Assembly (NCBI GenBank): GCA_036245525.1
Contig: BTPG01000005.1
Location: 123,209,318-123,273,317, forward strand
Length of the DNA: 64,000 nucleotides
Direction: 5' to 3'
DNA from: Semisulcospira habei
Lineage: Eukaryota > Mollusca > Gastropoda > Semisulcospiridae
The notes under the pieces are model-generated. The model made no database searches. It worked only from the letters and a program-made list of their open reading frames with translations, and was not told the DNA's origin. Position numbers and translations under genes: made by a program. Positions 41,166 to 52,481 of this stretch are shown here, piece after piece (positions within the stretch are counted from its first letter, which is position 1; every line of letters begins with the position of its first letter).

Positions 41166-44100
41166 GTTTAAAGAAATAAATATGGCCATATGCCGTCTAT
41201 CATAGTTTTAGAGACCAAATATTTAGTAATGACTATCCTGAAAGTGGTTTCTCCGACAGTGTAAGGGGGGCTTCAGCCAATATCGTCTTATGGCAAAACT
41301 ATGCGTTGTGCCCTCGAATGCCTATCATTTATGAATATGGAAATGCTTCCTGAACACATTTATATCTGATTTATATTGCTCTATGCCGTCCATCATAGTT
41401 TTAGAAACCAATAAATTTCGCAAGCCGTTTCTCCGACAGTGTAGTGGGGGGGGGGGGGGGGGGCTTCAGCCAATACCGTCTTATGGCAAAACTATGCGTT
41501 GTGCCCTCTAATGCCTATCATTTATGAATATGGTAATGCTTACTAAACACATTTGTATCTGTTTTATATGGCACTATGCCGTCCATCATAGGTTTAGAGA
41601 CCAAAAATAGCGTACGAACTGGCCTCGCAGGTGCTTCTCAGACAGTGTAAGGGGGTGGGTGGTGGTGGGGGGGGGGGGCTTCAGACCATACTCTAATTGC
41701 AAAACTATGCGTTGTGCCCTCTAATGCCTATCATTTATGAATATGGAAATGCTTCCTAAAATCAATTGTATCTGTTTTATATGGCCCTATACCGTCCATC
41801 ATAGGTTTAGAGACAAAAAATGGCGTACGAACTGGCCTCCAAGCTGCTACTCAGACCGTTTATGCGAGGCTTCAGACAATACTGTCTTATGGCAAAACTA
41901 TGCGTTGTGCCCTCTACTGCATATCATTTATGGATATGGAAATGCTTTTTAATCACATTCATAACTCGTTTATATGGTCCTATGCTGTCCGTCATAGTTT
42001 AAGAGACCAAACATGTCGTTGGGATTCTAAGACAGAGTAGGGTGCTTCAGCAAATACCGTCTGATGGGAAAACGATGCGTTGTGCCCTCTAATGCCCATC
42101 TTATTTCAATATGGAAATGCCTCCGGGACACATTTATAACTACACAACATTGTACAACAAACCAAGGGGAATTACTCAGCGCTGGACAGACGAACAGTGG
42201 TTTGTGAGTACATTTATAACTGTTTTATATGGCCCTAAGCCGTTCATCAAGGTGCTTCTCAGATAGTGTCGTGGGGGCTTCAGATACTAGTGCCTTATGG
42301 CAAAACTATGCGTTGTGTCCTCTAATGCCTATCATTTATGAATATGGAAATGCTTCCTAAACACATTTGTATCTGTTTTATATGGCCCTATGCCGTCCAT
42401 CATAGTTTTAGAGACCAAAAATTTCGTAAAGACTGTCCTCCAAGCGGTTTATCTGACAGTGTCTGGGGGGCTTCAGCCAATACTGCCTAATGGCAAACTA
42501 CGCGTTGTGCCCTCTAATGCCTATCATTTATGAATATGTAAATGCTTTCTAATCACATTTGTATCTGATTTATATGGCACTATGCCGTCCATCGTAGGTT
42601 TAGAGACCAAAAATGGCGTATGAACTGGCCTCCAAGCTGCTTCTCAGACAGTTTATGGGGGGGATTCAGACAATGCTGTCTTATGGCAAAACTATGCGTT
42701 GTGCCCTCTAATGCCTATCATTTATGGATATGGAAATGCTTTCAAATCACATTCATAACTGTTTTATATAACCCTATGCCGTCCGTCATAGTTTAAGAGA
42801 CTAAAAATATTGTAAAGATTGGTCTCAAAGCTGATTCTCAGACAGTGTAGAGTGCTTCAGCAAATACCGTCTGATGGAAAAACGATGAGTTGTGCCCTAT
42901 ACCGCCCATCTTTTTTCAATATAGAAATGCATCCGGAACACATTCATAACTATTTTATATGGCCCTATGCCGTCCATGATAGTTTTAGAGACCAAAAAGT
43001 TCGTAAAGACTGTTCTCGAATCTGTTTTTCCAACAGTGTAGGGGGGGGGGGGGGAGGCTTCAGGCAATACCGTCTTATGGCAAAACTATGCGTTGTGCCC
43101 TCTAATGCCTATCATTTATGAATATGGAAATGCTTCCTGAACACATTTGTATCTGATTTATATGGCCCTTGCCGTCCATCTTAGGTTTAGAGACCAAAAA
43201 AATGCGTAGGAAATGGCCTCCAAGCTTCTTCTCAAACAGTGTAGGGGGCCTTCAGACAAAACTGTCTTTTGGCAAAACTGTGTCGTGCCCTCTAATGCCT
43301 ATCATTTATGAATATAGAAATGCATCAGGAACACATTCAAAAACTGTTTTATATGGCCCTATGATTGGTCTCAAAGCTGATTCTCAGACAGTGTAGAGTG
43401 CTTCAGCAAATACCGTCTGATGGAAAAACGATGAGTTGTGCCCTCTAACGCCCATCTTTTTTCAATATAGAAATGCATCCGGAACACATTCATAACTATT
43501 TTATATGGCCCTATGCCATCCATCATAGTTTTAGAGACCAAAAATTTCGTAAAGACTGTTCTCCAATCTGTTTTTCCAACAGTGTGGGGGGGGGGGGGGG
43601 GAGGCTTCAGTCAATACTGTCCTATGGCAAAACTATGCATCGTGCCCTCTAATGCCTATCATTTATGTATATAGAAATGCATCCGGAACACATTCATAAC
43701 TGTTTTATATGGCCCTATGCCGTCCGTCATAGTTTAAGAGACCAAAAATATCGTAAAGATTTACCTCAAAGCGGATTCTCAGACAGTGTAGGGTGCTTCA
43801 GCAAATACCGTCTGATGGGAAAACGATGCGTTGTGCCCTCTAATGCCCGTCTTTTTTTCGCAATAAAGAAATGCATCCGGAACACACTCATAACTGTTTT
43901 ATATGGCCCTATGCCGTCCGTCATAGTTTTAGAGACCAAAAATGTCGTAAAGACTGTTCGCCAAGCGGCATCTCCGACAGTGTGTGTGTGTGTGTGCGTG
44001 TGTGCGTGTGCGTGTGCGTGCGCGTGCGCGTGCGCGTGCGCGCGTGCGTGCGCGCGCGCGCGCGTGCGTGTGTGTGTGTGTCGGGGGGGACGGGGAGTTG

Positions 44101-46400
44101 GGGGGGGGGGTGGTCTTCAGCCGATACCGTCTTATAGCAAAACTATGCGTTGTGCCCACTAATGCCTATCATTTATGAATATAGAAATGCATCCGGAACA
44201 CATTTATAACTGTTTTATATGGCCCTATGCCGTCGGTCACAGTTTAAGAGTCCAAAAATATAATAAAGATTGGCCTCAAAGCGGATTCTCAGACAGTGTA
44301 GGGTGCCTCAGCAAATACCGTCTGATGGGAAAACGATGCGTTGTGCCCTCTAATACCCATATTTTTTTCAATATTAAAATGCATCCAGAACACATTCATA
44401 ACTGTTTTATATGTGACCCTACGCCGTCCATCATAGTTTTTAAGACCAAATATTTCGTAATGACTATCCTGCAAGCGGTTTCTCCGAAAATGTAGGGGGG
44501 CTTCAGCCAATACCGTCTTATGGCAAAACTATGCGTTGTGCCCTCTAAATGCCTATCATTTATGAATATGGAAATGCTTCCTGAACACATTTGTATCTGA
44601 TTTATATGGCCCTATGCCGTCCATCATAGTTTTAGAAACCAAAAATTTCGTAAAGATTGTCCTCCAACCGGTTTCTCCGACAGTGTTCGGGGCGGGGTGG
44701 GGGGGGGGGGTGGGGGGCTTCAGCCAATACCGTCTTAAGGCAAAACAATGCGTTGTGCTCTCTAATGCCTATCATTTATGTATATGGAAATGCTTACTAA
44801 ACACATTTGTATCTGTTTTATATGGCATTATGCCGTCCATCATAGGTTTAGAGACCAAAAATGGCTTACGAACTGGCCTCCAAGGTGCTTCTCAGACTGC
44901 AGTGTAAAGGGGGGGGGGGGGGGGGGTAGGGGGGGGGGGGGGCTTCAGACGATACTGTCTTATGGCAAAACTACAAAACTGATTTATATGGCCCTTGCCG
45001 TCCATCTTAGGTTTAGATAAAAAAAATTTGCATAGGAAGTGGCCTCCAAGCTTCTTCTCAGACAGTGTAGGGGGCCTTCAGCCAAAACTGTCTTATGGCA
45101 AAACTATGCGTCGTGCCCTCTAATGCCTATCATTTATGAATATGGAAATGCTTCCTGAACACATTTGTATCTGATTTATATGGCCCTATGCCGTCCATCA
45201 TAGTTTTACAAACCAAAAATTTCGTAAAGATTGTCCTCCAACCGGTTTCTCTGACAGTGTTCGGGGCGGGGGGGGGGGGGGGGGGGGCTTCAGCCAATAC
45301 CGTCTTAAGGCAAAACAATGCGTTGTGCTCTCTAATGCCTATCATTTATGTATATGGAAATGCTTACTAAACACATTTGTATCTGTTTTATATGGCATTA
45401 TGCCGTCCATCATAGGTTTAGAGACCAAAAAATGGCTTACGAACTGGCCTCCAAGGTGCTTCTCAGACCGCAGTGTAAAGGGGGAGGTGGGCTTCAGACA
45501 ATACTGTCTTATGGCAAAACTACAAAACTATGCGTTGTGCCCTCTAATGCCTATCATTTATGAATATGGAAATGCTTCCTAAAATCATTTGTATCTGTTT
45601 TATATGGCCCTATGCCTTCCATCATAGGTTTAGAGACCAAAAATGAGGTACGAACTGGCCTCTAAGCTGCTTCTCAGACAGTTTATGCGAGGCTTCAGAC
45701 AATACTGTCATATATCAAAACTATGCGTTGTGCCCTCTAATGCCTATCATTAATGAACATGGAAATGATTTCTAATCACATGCATAACTGATTTATATGG
45801 CCCTATGCCGTCCGTCATAGTTTAAGAGACCAAAAATTTTGTAAAGATTGGCCTCAAATCGGATTCTCTGACAGTGTAGGGTGCTTCAGCAAATATCGTC
45901 TGATGGGAAAACGATGCATTGTGCCCTCTAATGCCCATCTTTTTTTTCAATATAGAAATGCGGCATCCGGAACACATTCATAACTCTTTTATATGGCCCT
46001 ATGCCGTCCATCATAGCTTTAGAGACCAAAAATTTCGTAAAGTCTGTCCTCCAAGCTGTTTCTCCGAAGTGTATTGGGGGGGGGGGGGGCCGGTCAGCCA
46101 ATACCGTCTTATGGCAAAACTATGCGTTGTGTCCTCTAATGCCTAGCATTTATGAATATGGAAATGCTTCCTGAATACATTTGTATCTGATTTATATGGT
46201 CCTATGCCGTTCATCATAGATCAGTTTAGAAAACAAAAATGGCGTATGAACTGGCCTCCAAGCTGCTTCTCAGACAGTGTAATGGGGTTTCAGCCAATAC
46301 CGTCTTATGGCAAAACTATGCGTTGTGCACTCTAATGCCTACCATATGTGAATATAGAAATGCATCCGGAACACATTCATAACTGTTTTATATGGCCCTA

Positions 46401-47030
46401 TTACTTACTTACGCCTGTCACCCCTACCCGGGTATAGGCCGTCAACGAGAGACCTCCAGCAACTCATGTCCTGTGCTTCTCCTTCGATTCTACTCCAGGT
46501 GGTTCCCAGTCTCTTGATGTCTGCTTGGAGGTCTCGACGCCAGGAGTTTCTCGGCCTACCTCTTTTCCTCTTTCCCTGGGGGTTCCATGACAATGCCTGC
46601 CTAGTGATACTGGAAGCTGGCTTTCTCAGACTGTGACCGATCCATCCCCATCTTCTTCGCCCAATTTCATTCTCTGCTGTTATCTGTTCTGTTCTCTCCC
46701 AGAGTCTGACGTTGCTGATCTTCTCTGGCCAGTGGATTTTCAAAATTCTTCTAAGGCAACTGTTCATGAAGGTCTGTACTCTGTTGACTGTGGTTTTTGT
46801 CAATCTCCAAGTCTCTGCTCCATATAAGAGAACTGCTTTTACATTGGAGTTGAAAATCCAGACTTTGGTGTGTTGTGACAGCTCTCTGGAGCTCCATACT
46901 TTTTTCAACTGGAGAAAGGCTGCTCTGGCTTTACCGATTCGTGCTCTGACATCTGCATCGGTGCCGCCATTTTTGTCTATGATGCTCCCGAGATAGGTGA
47001 AGGACTCCACCTCCTCCAACGGGGTGCCGT
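46401..47030 (-). pseudogene. 5'-truncated RTE-like LINE C-terminus in satellite B
   Basis: The minus-strand frame carries ESFTYLGSIIDKNGG, RARIGKARAAFLQLKKVW, KAVLLYGAETWRLTK, RRWGWIGHSLRK and WNPQGKRKRGRPRNSWRR, the thumb/C-terminal region of an endonuclease-reverse transcriptase LINE. The catalytic FADD box is missing by truncation at about 47030. The 3' end is a short (TAAG)n. It differs clearly from the LINE at 48054-51392, so it is another family. Confidence 0.85.
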
Positions 47031-47168
47031 CTTTACGATATTTTAGGTCTCTTAAAAGTATGACGGACGGCCAATCTTTACGATATTTTAGGTCTCTTAA
47101 AGTATGACGGACGGCCCTATGCCGTCCGTCATACTTTAAGAGACCTAAGATATCGTAAAGATTGGCCT
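47029..47168. repeat. Rearranged satellite B segments with inverted copies
   Basis: TCTTTACGATATTTTAGGTC...GACGGACGGCC occurs twice in the inverted sense (about 47030-47072 and 47075-47115). It then appears in the forward sense (GGCCCTATGCCGTCCGTC...CGTAAAGATTGG, about 47113-47167), forming a ~45-bp-arm palindrome at the truncated LINE junction. Confidence 0.8.
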
Positions 47169-47231
47169 CAAAGCGCATTTTCAGACAGTGTAAGGTGCTT
47201 CATCAAATAACGTATTATGTATGATGGGAAA

Positions 47232-47672
47232 ACGATAATAATAATAATAATACCGTTATTATATAGGCGCTTTTTTCTCAATTTTTGGGCGAATCGACTC
47301 ACAGCGCCGCGAACTGAAACTCAACACGCACACTCACGTAACAGACACGGATTTACGCCATTTAAGACAAACACAGTACAAGACAGACGAAGGGCCAGTT
47401 CAGCTACTGAAGTTACAGAGATTTTTGATCACTTGTATTTGAAATTTGTAATGTGGCCTGAAACCGGTACCAAAGCGTGGAGGGGTTGGGGGGTGGGTGG
47501 GGGGGGGGTGGAAGAACCGGAGTACCCGGAGAAAGAACCCGCGACGTTCCGCCGAATTAACAGTGACACTTGCCAGAGGAGAAAAGTCCGACGCCGGAAC
47601 CCGGTATCGTACCTCGCACCATGGGCATTGGTGGCAGGCGCCTTAACCACTGCGCCACAGACCGCCCCAGAT
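47232..47672 (-). mobile_element. tRNA-derived SINE
   Basis: On the minus strand it starts with a tRNA-like head (GGGGCGGTCTGTGGCGCAGT, then GGTTAAGGCGCC) carrying an A-box-like TGGCGCAGTGG. A B-box-like GGTACGATACCGGG lies about 55 bp later. The 3' end reads AAAAAAGCGCCTATATAATAACGG then (TATTA)n. It is inserted in a satellite B unit between GGGAAAACGA and GATGCGTTGTGCC. The tail resembles the tails at 56606, 60518 and 40855. Confidence 0.7.
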
Positions 47673-48042
47673 GCGTTGTGCCCTCTAATGCCCATCTTTA
47701 TTTAATATAGAAATGCATCCGGAACACATTCATAACTGTTTTATATGGCCCTATGCCGTCCATTATAGTTTTAGAGACCAAACATTTCGTGAAAGACTGT
47801 TGGAGGGGTTTCAGCCAATACTTATGGCAAAACGATGCGTTGTGCCCTCTAATGTCTATCATTTATAAATATGGAAATGCTTCCTAAGCACATTTGTATC
47901 GATTTTATATGGCCCTATGCCGTTCATCATAGGTGTGGAGACCAAACATGGCTTACGAACTGACCTCCAAGGAGCTTCTCAGACAGTATAAGGGGGGGGG
48001 GGGGGGGGCTTCAGACAATACTGTCTAAGTTATGGCAAAACT

Positions 48043-48053
48043 ATGCGTTGTGC
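48043..48053. repeat. Left target-site duplication of the RTE LINE
   Basis: ATGCGTTGTGC, part of a satellite B unit, repeated exactly at 51393-51403. Confidence 0.85.
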
Positions 48054-51000
48054 GTTGGGGTGTAGAGTGTTCATGGAGAAGTAGTACCTTTGACTTTTCA
48101 GCCAGCAGTGCCTCTTGGGGCAGGCGGGAGCACTGGTCTTCACATGGCACTCAACTCTCACAGCTGGCTCCAGGTCCTTTACCTAGCCACACCCCGGTAA
48201 CCGCTTCTGCTGGCGGGCGAAACGTTGTGAGGGGCTGACGCGTCTTTCAGTCAGTTGAAATACTTGGAGAGGAGACGGGCGCCGCCAAGTTCGCCTAAGC
48301 CCATTGAAAGGACTGATGGACAAGCAACAGAATAAGAATAACATGCCGGATCGGTCGGGGCCCGGATCACCAACGACCGCGCACCCCATTGGAGGTCTCC
48401 AGGGTGGGGGCGACAAGTGTGTTACTGGAACCAAACCCACCATCAAGCTGCCCACGCAAGGAATAACTATCGGAACTTGGAACGTTCGCACACTCTACCA
48501 GTGCGGCAAAGTGAAGGAACTCACCCACGAGTTGAAGCGCTATCGCTGGGACATTGTAGGACTTGCAGAAGTTCGATGGACAGGCTTCGGAGAAACAACA
48601 ACAGATGAAGGCCATAAAATCTGGTTCAGCGGAAAAGAAACCAAGCACGAACATGGCGTAGCTTTTATCGTAAGGAAAGAGGTGGTTGGAACTGTCATCA
48701 GCTGCACCCCCGTGTCAAGCAGACTAATCTCCATCCGCATCTCCGCCCGACCGCACAACATCACTATCATACAAGTATACGCTCCAACAGCAGACCATGA
48801 CGATGAAGAATTAGAAGAATTTTACGAACAACTGGACAACATCATCAAGAAAACACCTAAGAAAGACATTCTGACTGTCCTCGGTGACTGGAATGCAAAG
48901 ATCGGCCCTGACGCCTACCAACAATGGGCAGGAACAGCTGGCAAGTTTGGCCTTGGAGAAACAAATGACAGAGGCCTGCGACTTTTAGAGTTCGCAGAGA
49001 GTCACCGTCTCACCATTGCTAATACCCTCCATCCACACAAGAAGTCAAGAACAGTGACATGGCAATCGCCAGGAGGCCTGGTCCATAACCAGATTGACTT
49101 CATCTTGCTGCCTCGACGATTCAAATCCAGCGTTAACAAAGCACAAACGAGGTCCTTTCCTGGCGCTGATATTGGCAGCGACCACAACCTCGTCCTTACT
49201 AGCCTCAAGTTGAAGCTGGCATTGAAACGAGATAGCAAGAACCCTCGCATCAGATTCGACCTCCAGAAGCTAAAAGACCCGGAAGTAGAAGAGCTCTTCC
49301 AAGCCCAGGTGGGAGGCAGATTTGCAGCCTTGGCTACTTTGGACTGCGACGTAGACACCCTTGCTGGAAATATAAAAGAGGTGTTACTTTCTACAGCAGA
49401 AGAAGTGCTGGGGAAGCAGAGGAAGCGCAAACAGCCCTGGGTCACCGATGACATCCTCGATCTCTGTGATGAGAGGAGAGCCTGGAAGAAAAAGAGAGGC
49501 CAAGACCTCACATCAGCAAACAAGTACAGACTTGTCAACAAGAAGATCAGGAAGAGGATGAAAGAAGCCAAAGAAGATTGGATTGAAGACCAGTGTTGTA
49601 GCGTGGAAGAGGGCATGGCAAATGGCAACAGCAAGAAGGCTTATGAAACGCTAAGGACCCTCACCAAGACTCAACAGCGAACAGCCACAGTCATCGAAGA
49701 CAGCAGCGGCCAACTCCTTACGGAAAACACTGCTGTACTAAACAGATGGACTGAGTACTGCCGAGACTTGTATAACTACAAGGCTGAGCCAGACACCAGC
49801 ATCCTCCAAAACAACCAGGCTGGGGCCAGGAAGGCTGAAGACCTGCCAGTGTTAGCTGAAGAGGTGGAAGCAGCCGTACGCGGCCTGAAGGGAGGAAAGT
49901 CTCCAGGTGTAGACAACGTACCTGCTGAACTGTTGAAACATGGAGGAGAAGTAACAACGAAGGTCCTCACTACACTCTGTCAAAAGATCTGGGAGCAAAA
50001 GAAATGGCCAGTAGAATGGACACAGTCTCTAGTGATCCCGCTCCCCAAGAAAGGAAACCTGAAACAGTGCCAGAACTACAGAACTATCAGTCTGATAAGT
50101 CACCCTAGCAAAGTAATGCTTAGAATCATTCTCAACCGCCTCAAAACTTTCGCCGAGGAACTGCTGGCAGAAGAACAGGCTGGCTTCAGAGTTGGAAGAA
50201 GCACTGTAGAGCAGATTTTCAACTGCCGCGTCCTGATCGAGAAACATCTGCAGCATCAGCGCGAACTCTACCACAACTTCATTGATTTCAGGAAAGCATT
50301 TGATCGCGTCTGGCACGACGGACTCTGGCAAGTCATGAGATCGTTCAACATAGAGGAGGGACTGATCCAAATGATAGAAGCGCTTTACAAGAACGCCTGC
50401 AGCGCGGTTCTACTTAACAATCAGTCAGGCGAGTTCTTCAGGACGACGATCGGTGTCCGTCAAGGATGCCTGCTCTCTCCTGTCCTTTTCAACATATTCC
50501 TGGAGAAGATCATGCAGGAAACCCTCCACGACCACCATACTTCAATCTCTATTGGTGGCAGATCCCTGTGCAATCTTCGATTCGCAGACGACATTGACCT
50601 CATGGCAGGCAGCAATAGTGAGCTCCAAAACCTGACAGACAAACTTTCAAGTAGCGCAGGGTCTTATGGCATGGAGATCAGTACGGATAAAAGCAAAGTG
50701 ATGATCAACACCACAAGCGACAGCAGCAGCAACATTCACATGAATGGCCAAAAGCTAGAAGAGGTCAATAGCTTCAAGTACTTGGGAGCCACCCTGTCCA
50801 AAGACGGTAGTTGCATAGCAGAGATCCGTATCAGGATAGGTACAGCAACATCCGCAATGGCCAGGCTGGACAGGATATGGCGAAGTAACTCCATCAGCTT
50901 CACCATCAAGTACAGGCTTTACAAGTCCCTCATAGTGTCTATTCTACTCTACGGCTGTGAGACTTGGACACTGCTTGCAGACTCAGAAAAGAAAATCCAG

Positions 51001-51392
51001 GCCTTTGAGAACAAGTGCCTGAGGAAGTTGCTCCGCATCTCGTACCGCGAGCACAAGACCAACGAATATGTACGGAGCATGGTCACTTCCCTGGTGGGCC
51101 CACATGAACCCCTTCCGGCAACCGTGAAACGGCGCAAGCTTGCTTGGTTTGGCCACGTGACCCGACACAACACCTTGTCCAAGACTATCCTCCAAGGCAC
51201 TCTCGAAGGAAGTCGTCGGCGAGGTCGTCAGAGAAAGAGTTGGGTCGCAAACATAAAAGAATGGACCGAACTCGAGATGTCAGACTTGCTTGCCACCGCC
51301 CAAAATAGAACTCAGTGGAGAGCACTGTCTGTTGCTGCTGCCTTTCAGTCCCCCCAACGCCCAGTTCGGGCAAGGGACTGATGATGATGATG
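48054..51392 (+). mobile_element. Full-length RTE-type LINE, 3.3 kb
   Basis: Bounded by a perfect 11-bp duplication of satellite B sequence, with a ~250-bp 5' leader, one long ORF, almost no 3' UTR, and a (TGA/ATG)n tail (CTGATGATGATGATG). A size of ~3.3 kb and a trinucleotide tail right after the stop are typical of the RTE clade. No lesion is visible, so it is a young and possibly retrotransposition-competent copy. Confidence 0.88.
48304..51381 (+). CDS. Endonuclease-reverse transcriptase of the RTE-type LINE (1025 aa)
   Basis: It nicks target DNA and reverse-transcribes the element's RNA at the nick. AP-endonuclease domain: GTWNVRTL (residue ~57), LAEVRWTGF (~84), VYAPT (~158), LGDWNAKIGP (~197), QIDFILLPRR (~265) and SDHNLVL (~292). 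Reverse transcriptase: NYRTISLIS (~596), AEEQAGFRVGRSTVEQ (~624), IDFRKAFDRVWHDG (~660), VRQGCLLSPVLFN (~719), the catalytic FADD (760-763), and LGATLSKDGS (~829). The C-terminal part has ILLYGCETWTLL (~879), RRKLAWFGHVTRHN and GRQRKSW. The frame is uninterrupted from ATG to TGA. An ATG further in would remove part of the basic leader, so the exact start is uncertain; the endonuclease begins well after any of them. Confidence 0.95.
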   Translation: MKGLMDKQQNKNNMPDRSGPGSPTTAHPIGGLQGGGDKCVTGTKPTIKLPTQGITIGTWNVRTLYQCGKVKELTHELKRYRWDIVGLAEVRWTGFGETTTDEGHKIWFSGKETKHEHGVAFIVRKEVVGTVISCTPVSSRLISIRISARPHNITIIQVYAPTADHDDEELEEFYEQLDNIIKKTPKKDILTVLGDWNAKIGPDAYQQWAGTAGKFGLGETNDRGLRLLEFAESHRLTIANTLHPHKKSRTVTWQSPGGLVHNQIDFILLPRRFKSSVNKAQTRSFPGADIGSDHNLVLTSLKLKLALKRDSKNPRIRFDLQKLKDPEVEELFQAQVGGRFAALATLDCDVDTLAGNIKEVLLSTAEEVLGKQRKRKQPWVTDDILDLCDERRAWKKKRGQDLTSANKYRLVNKKIRKRMKEAKEDWIEDQCCSVEEGMANGNSKKAYETLRTLTKTQQRTATVIEDSSGQLLTENTAVLNRWTEYCRDLYNYKAEPDTSILQNNQAGARKAEDLPVLAEEVEAAVRGLKGGKSPGVDNVPAELLKHGGEVTTKVLTTLCQKIWEQKKWPVEWTQSLVIPLPKKGNLKQCQNYRTISLISHPSKVMLRIILNRLKTFAEELLAEEQAGFRVGRSTVEQIFNCRVLIEKHLQHQRELYHNFIDFRKAFDRVWHDGLWQVMRSFNIEEGLIQMIEALYKNACSAVLLNNQSGEFFRTTIGVRQGCLLSPVLFNIFLEKIMQETLHDHHTSISIGGRSLCNLRFADDIDLMAGSNSELQNLTDKLSSSAGSYGMEISTDKSKVMINTTSDSSSNIHMNGQKLEEVNSFKYLGATLSKDGSCIAEIRIRIGTATSAMARLDRIWRSNSISFTIKYRLYKSLIVSILLYGCETWTLLADSEKKIQAFENKCLRKLLRISYREHKTNEYVRSMVTSLVGPHEPLPATVKRRKLAWFGHVTRHNTLSKTILQGTLEGSRRRGRQRKSWVANIKEWTELEMSDLLATAQNRTQWRALSVAAAFQSPQRPVRARD

Positions 51393-51403
51393 ATGCGTTG
51401 TGC
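51393..51403. repeat. Right target-site duplication of the RTE LINE
   Basis: ATGCGTTGTGC, identical to 48043-48053. Satellite B continues from here. Confidence 0.85.
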
Positions 51404-51981
51404 CTTCAAATGCCTATCATTTATGAATATGGAAATGCTTTCTAATCACATTCATAACTGTTTTTATGGCCCTATGCCGCCCGTCATAGTTTAAGAGATA
51501 AAAAATGTCGTAAAGATTGGCCTCAAAGCGGATTCCCTGGCAGTGTAGGGTGTTTCAGCAAATACCGTCTGATGGGAAAACGATGCGTTGTGCCCTCTAA
51601 TGCCCATATTTTTTCAATATAGAAATGCATTTGGAACACATTCATAACTGTTTTATATGGCCCTATGCCGTTCATCGTAGTTTTAGAGACCAAATATTTC
51701 GTAAAGACTGTCCTCCAACCGGTTTCTCCGACAGTGTAGGGGGGGGGGGGGTTCAGCCAATACCGTTTTATGGCAAAACTATGCGTTGTGCCCCGCTCTA
51801 ATGCCTATCATTTAAGAATATGGAAATGCTTCCTGAACACATTTGTATCTGATTTATATGGCACGATGCCGTCCATCTTAGGTTTAGAGACCAAAAATGG
51901 CGTACGAACTGGCCTCCAAGCTGCTTCTCAGACAATGTAAGGGGGCTTCAGACAATAGTGTCTTATGGCAAAACTATGAGT
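51404..51981 (+). repeat. Satellite B array, continued up to the assembly gap
   Basis: Three more ~190-bp units with the same landmarks, including a G run at about 51739-51750. The array runs straight into the N gap, so its true right end is unknown. Confidence 0.9.
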
Positions 51982-52481
51982 NNNNNNNNNNNNNNNNNNN
52001 NNNNNNNNNNNNNNNNNNNNNNNNNNNNNNNNNNNNNNNNNNNNNNNNNNNNNNNNNNNNNNNNNNNNNNNNNNNNNNNNNNNNNNNNNNNNNNNNNNNN
52101 NNNNNNNNNNNNNNNNNNNNNNNNNNNNNNNNNNNNNNNNNNNNNNNNNNNNNNNNNNNNNNNNNNNNNNNNNNNNNNNNNNNNNNNNNNNNNNNNNNNN
52201 NNNNNNNNNNNNNNNNNNNNNNNNNNNNNNNNNNNNNNNNNNNNNNNNNNNNNNNNNNNNNNNNNNNNNNNNNNNNNNNNNNNNNNNNNNNNNNNNNNNN
52301 NNNNNNNNNNNNNNNNNNNNNNNNNNNNNNNNNNNNNNNNNNNNNNNNNNNNNNNNNNNNNNNNNNNNNNNNNNNNNNNNNNNNNNNNNNNNNNNNNNNN
52401 NNNNNNNNNNNNNNNNNNNNNNNNNNNNNNNNNNNNNNNNNNNNNNNNNNNNNNNNNNNNNNNNNNNNNNNNNNNNNNNNN
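51982..52481. other. Assembly gap, 500 N
   Basis: Exactly 500 N, the usual placeholder for a gap of unknown size, placed where satellite B could not be assembled. The sequence to the right is unrelated to the satellite. Confidence 0.99.

Larger units (their letters stand above)
40406..48053 (+). repeat. Satellite B array, ~190-bp unit with embedded poly-G
   Basis: Unit landmarks in order: TATATGGCCCTATGCCGTCC, TAGTTTTAGAGACCAAAAAT, a CTTCTCAGACAGTGTA-type box, a G run of 4-20 bases, GCTTCAGNCAATACNGTCTTA, CAAAACTATGCGTTGTGCCC, TAATGCCTATCATTTATGAA. Units (e.g. starting near 42381, 42573 and 42766) are about 190 bp. Roughly thirty units are present, several shortened. Interrupted by insertions described separately. 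All reading frames in it are chance frames. (GT/GC)n lies at about 43980-44085. Confidence 0.92.

Noticed and set aside
43665..44178. 165-codon frame and others over satellite B
   Set aside because: They span satellite units and a (GT/GC)n tract; not conserved from unit to unit.
47592..47672. tRNA gene
   Set aside because: The A- and B-box-like sequences lie in a tRNA-like head followed by a non-tRNA body and (TTA)n tail; it does not fold as a clean cloverleaf, so I call it a SINE head.
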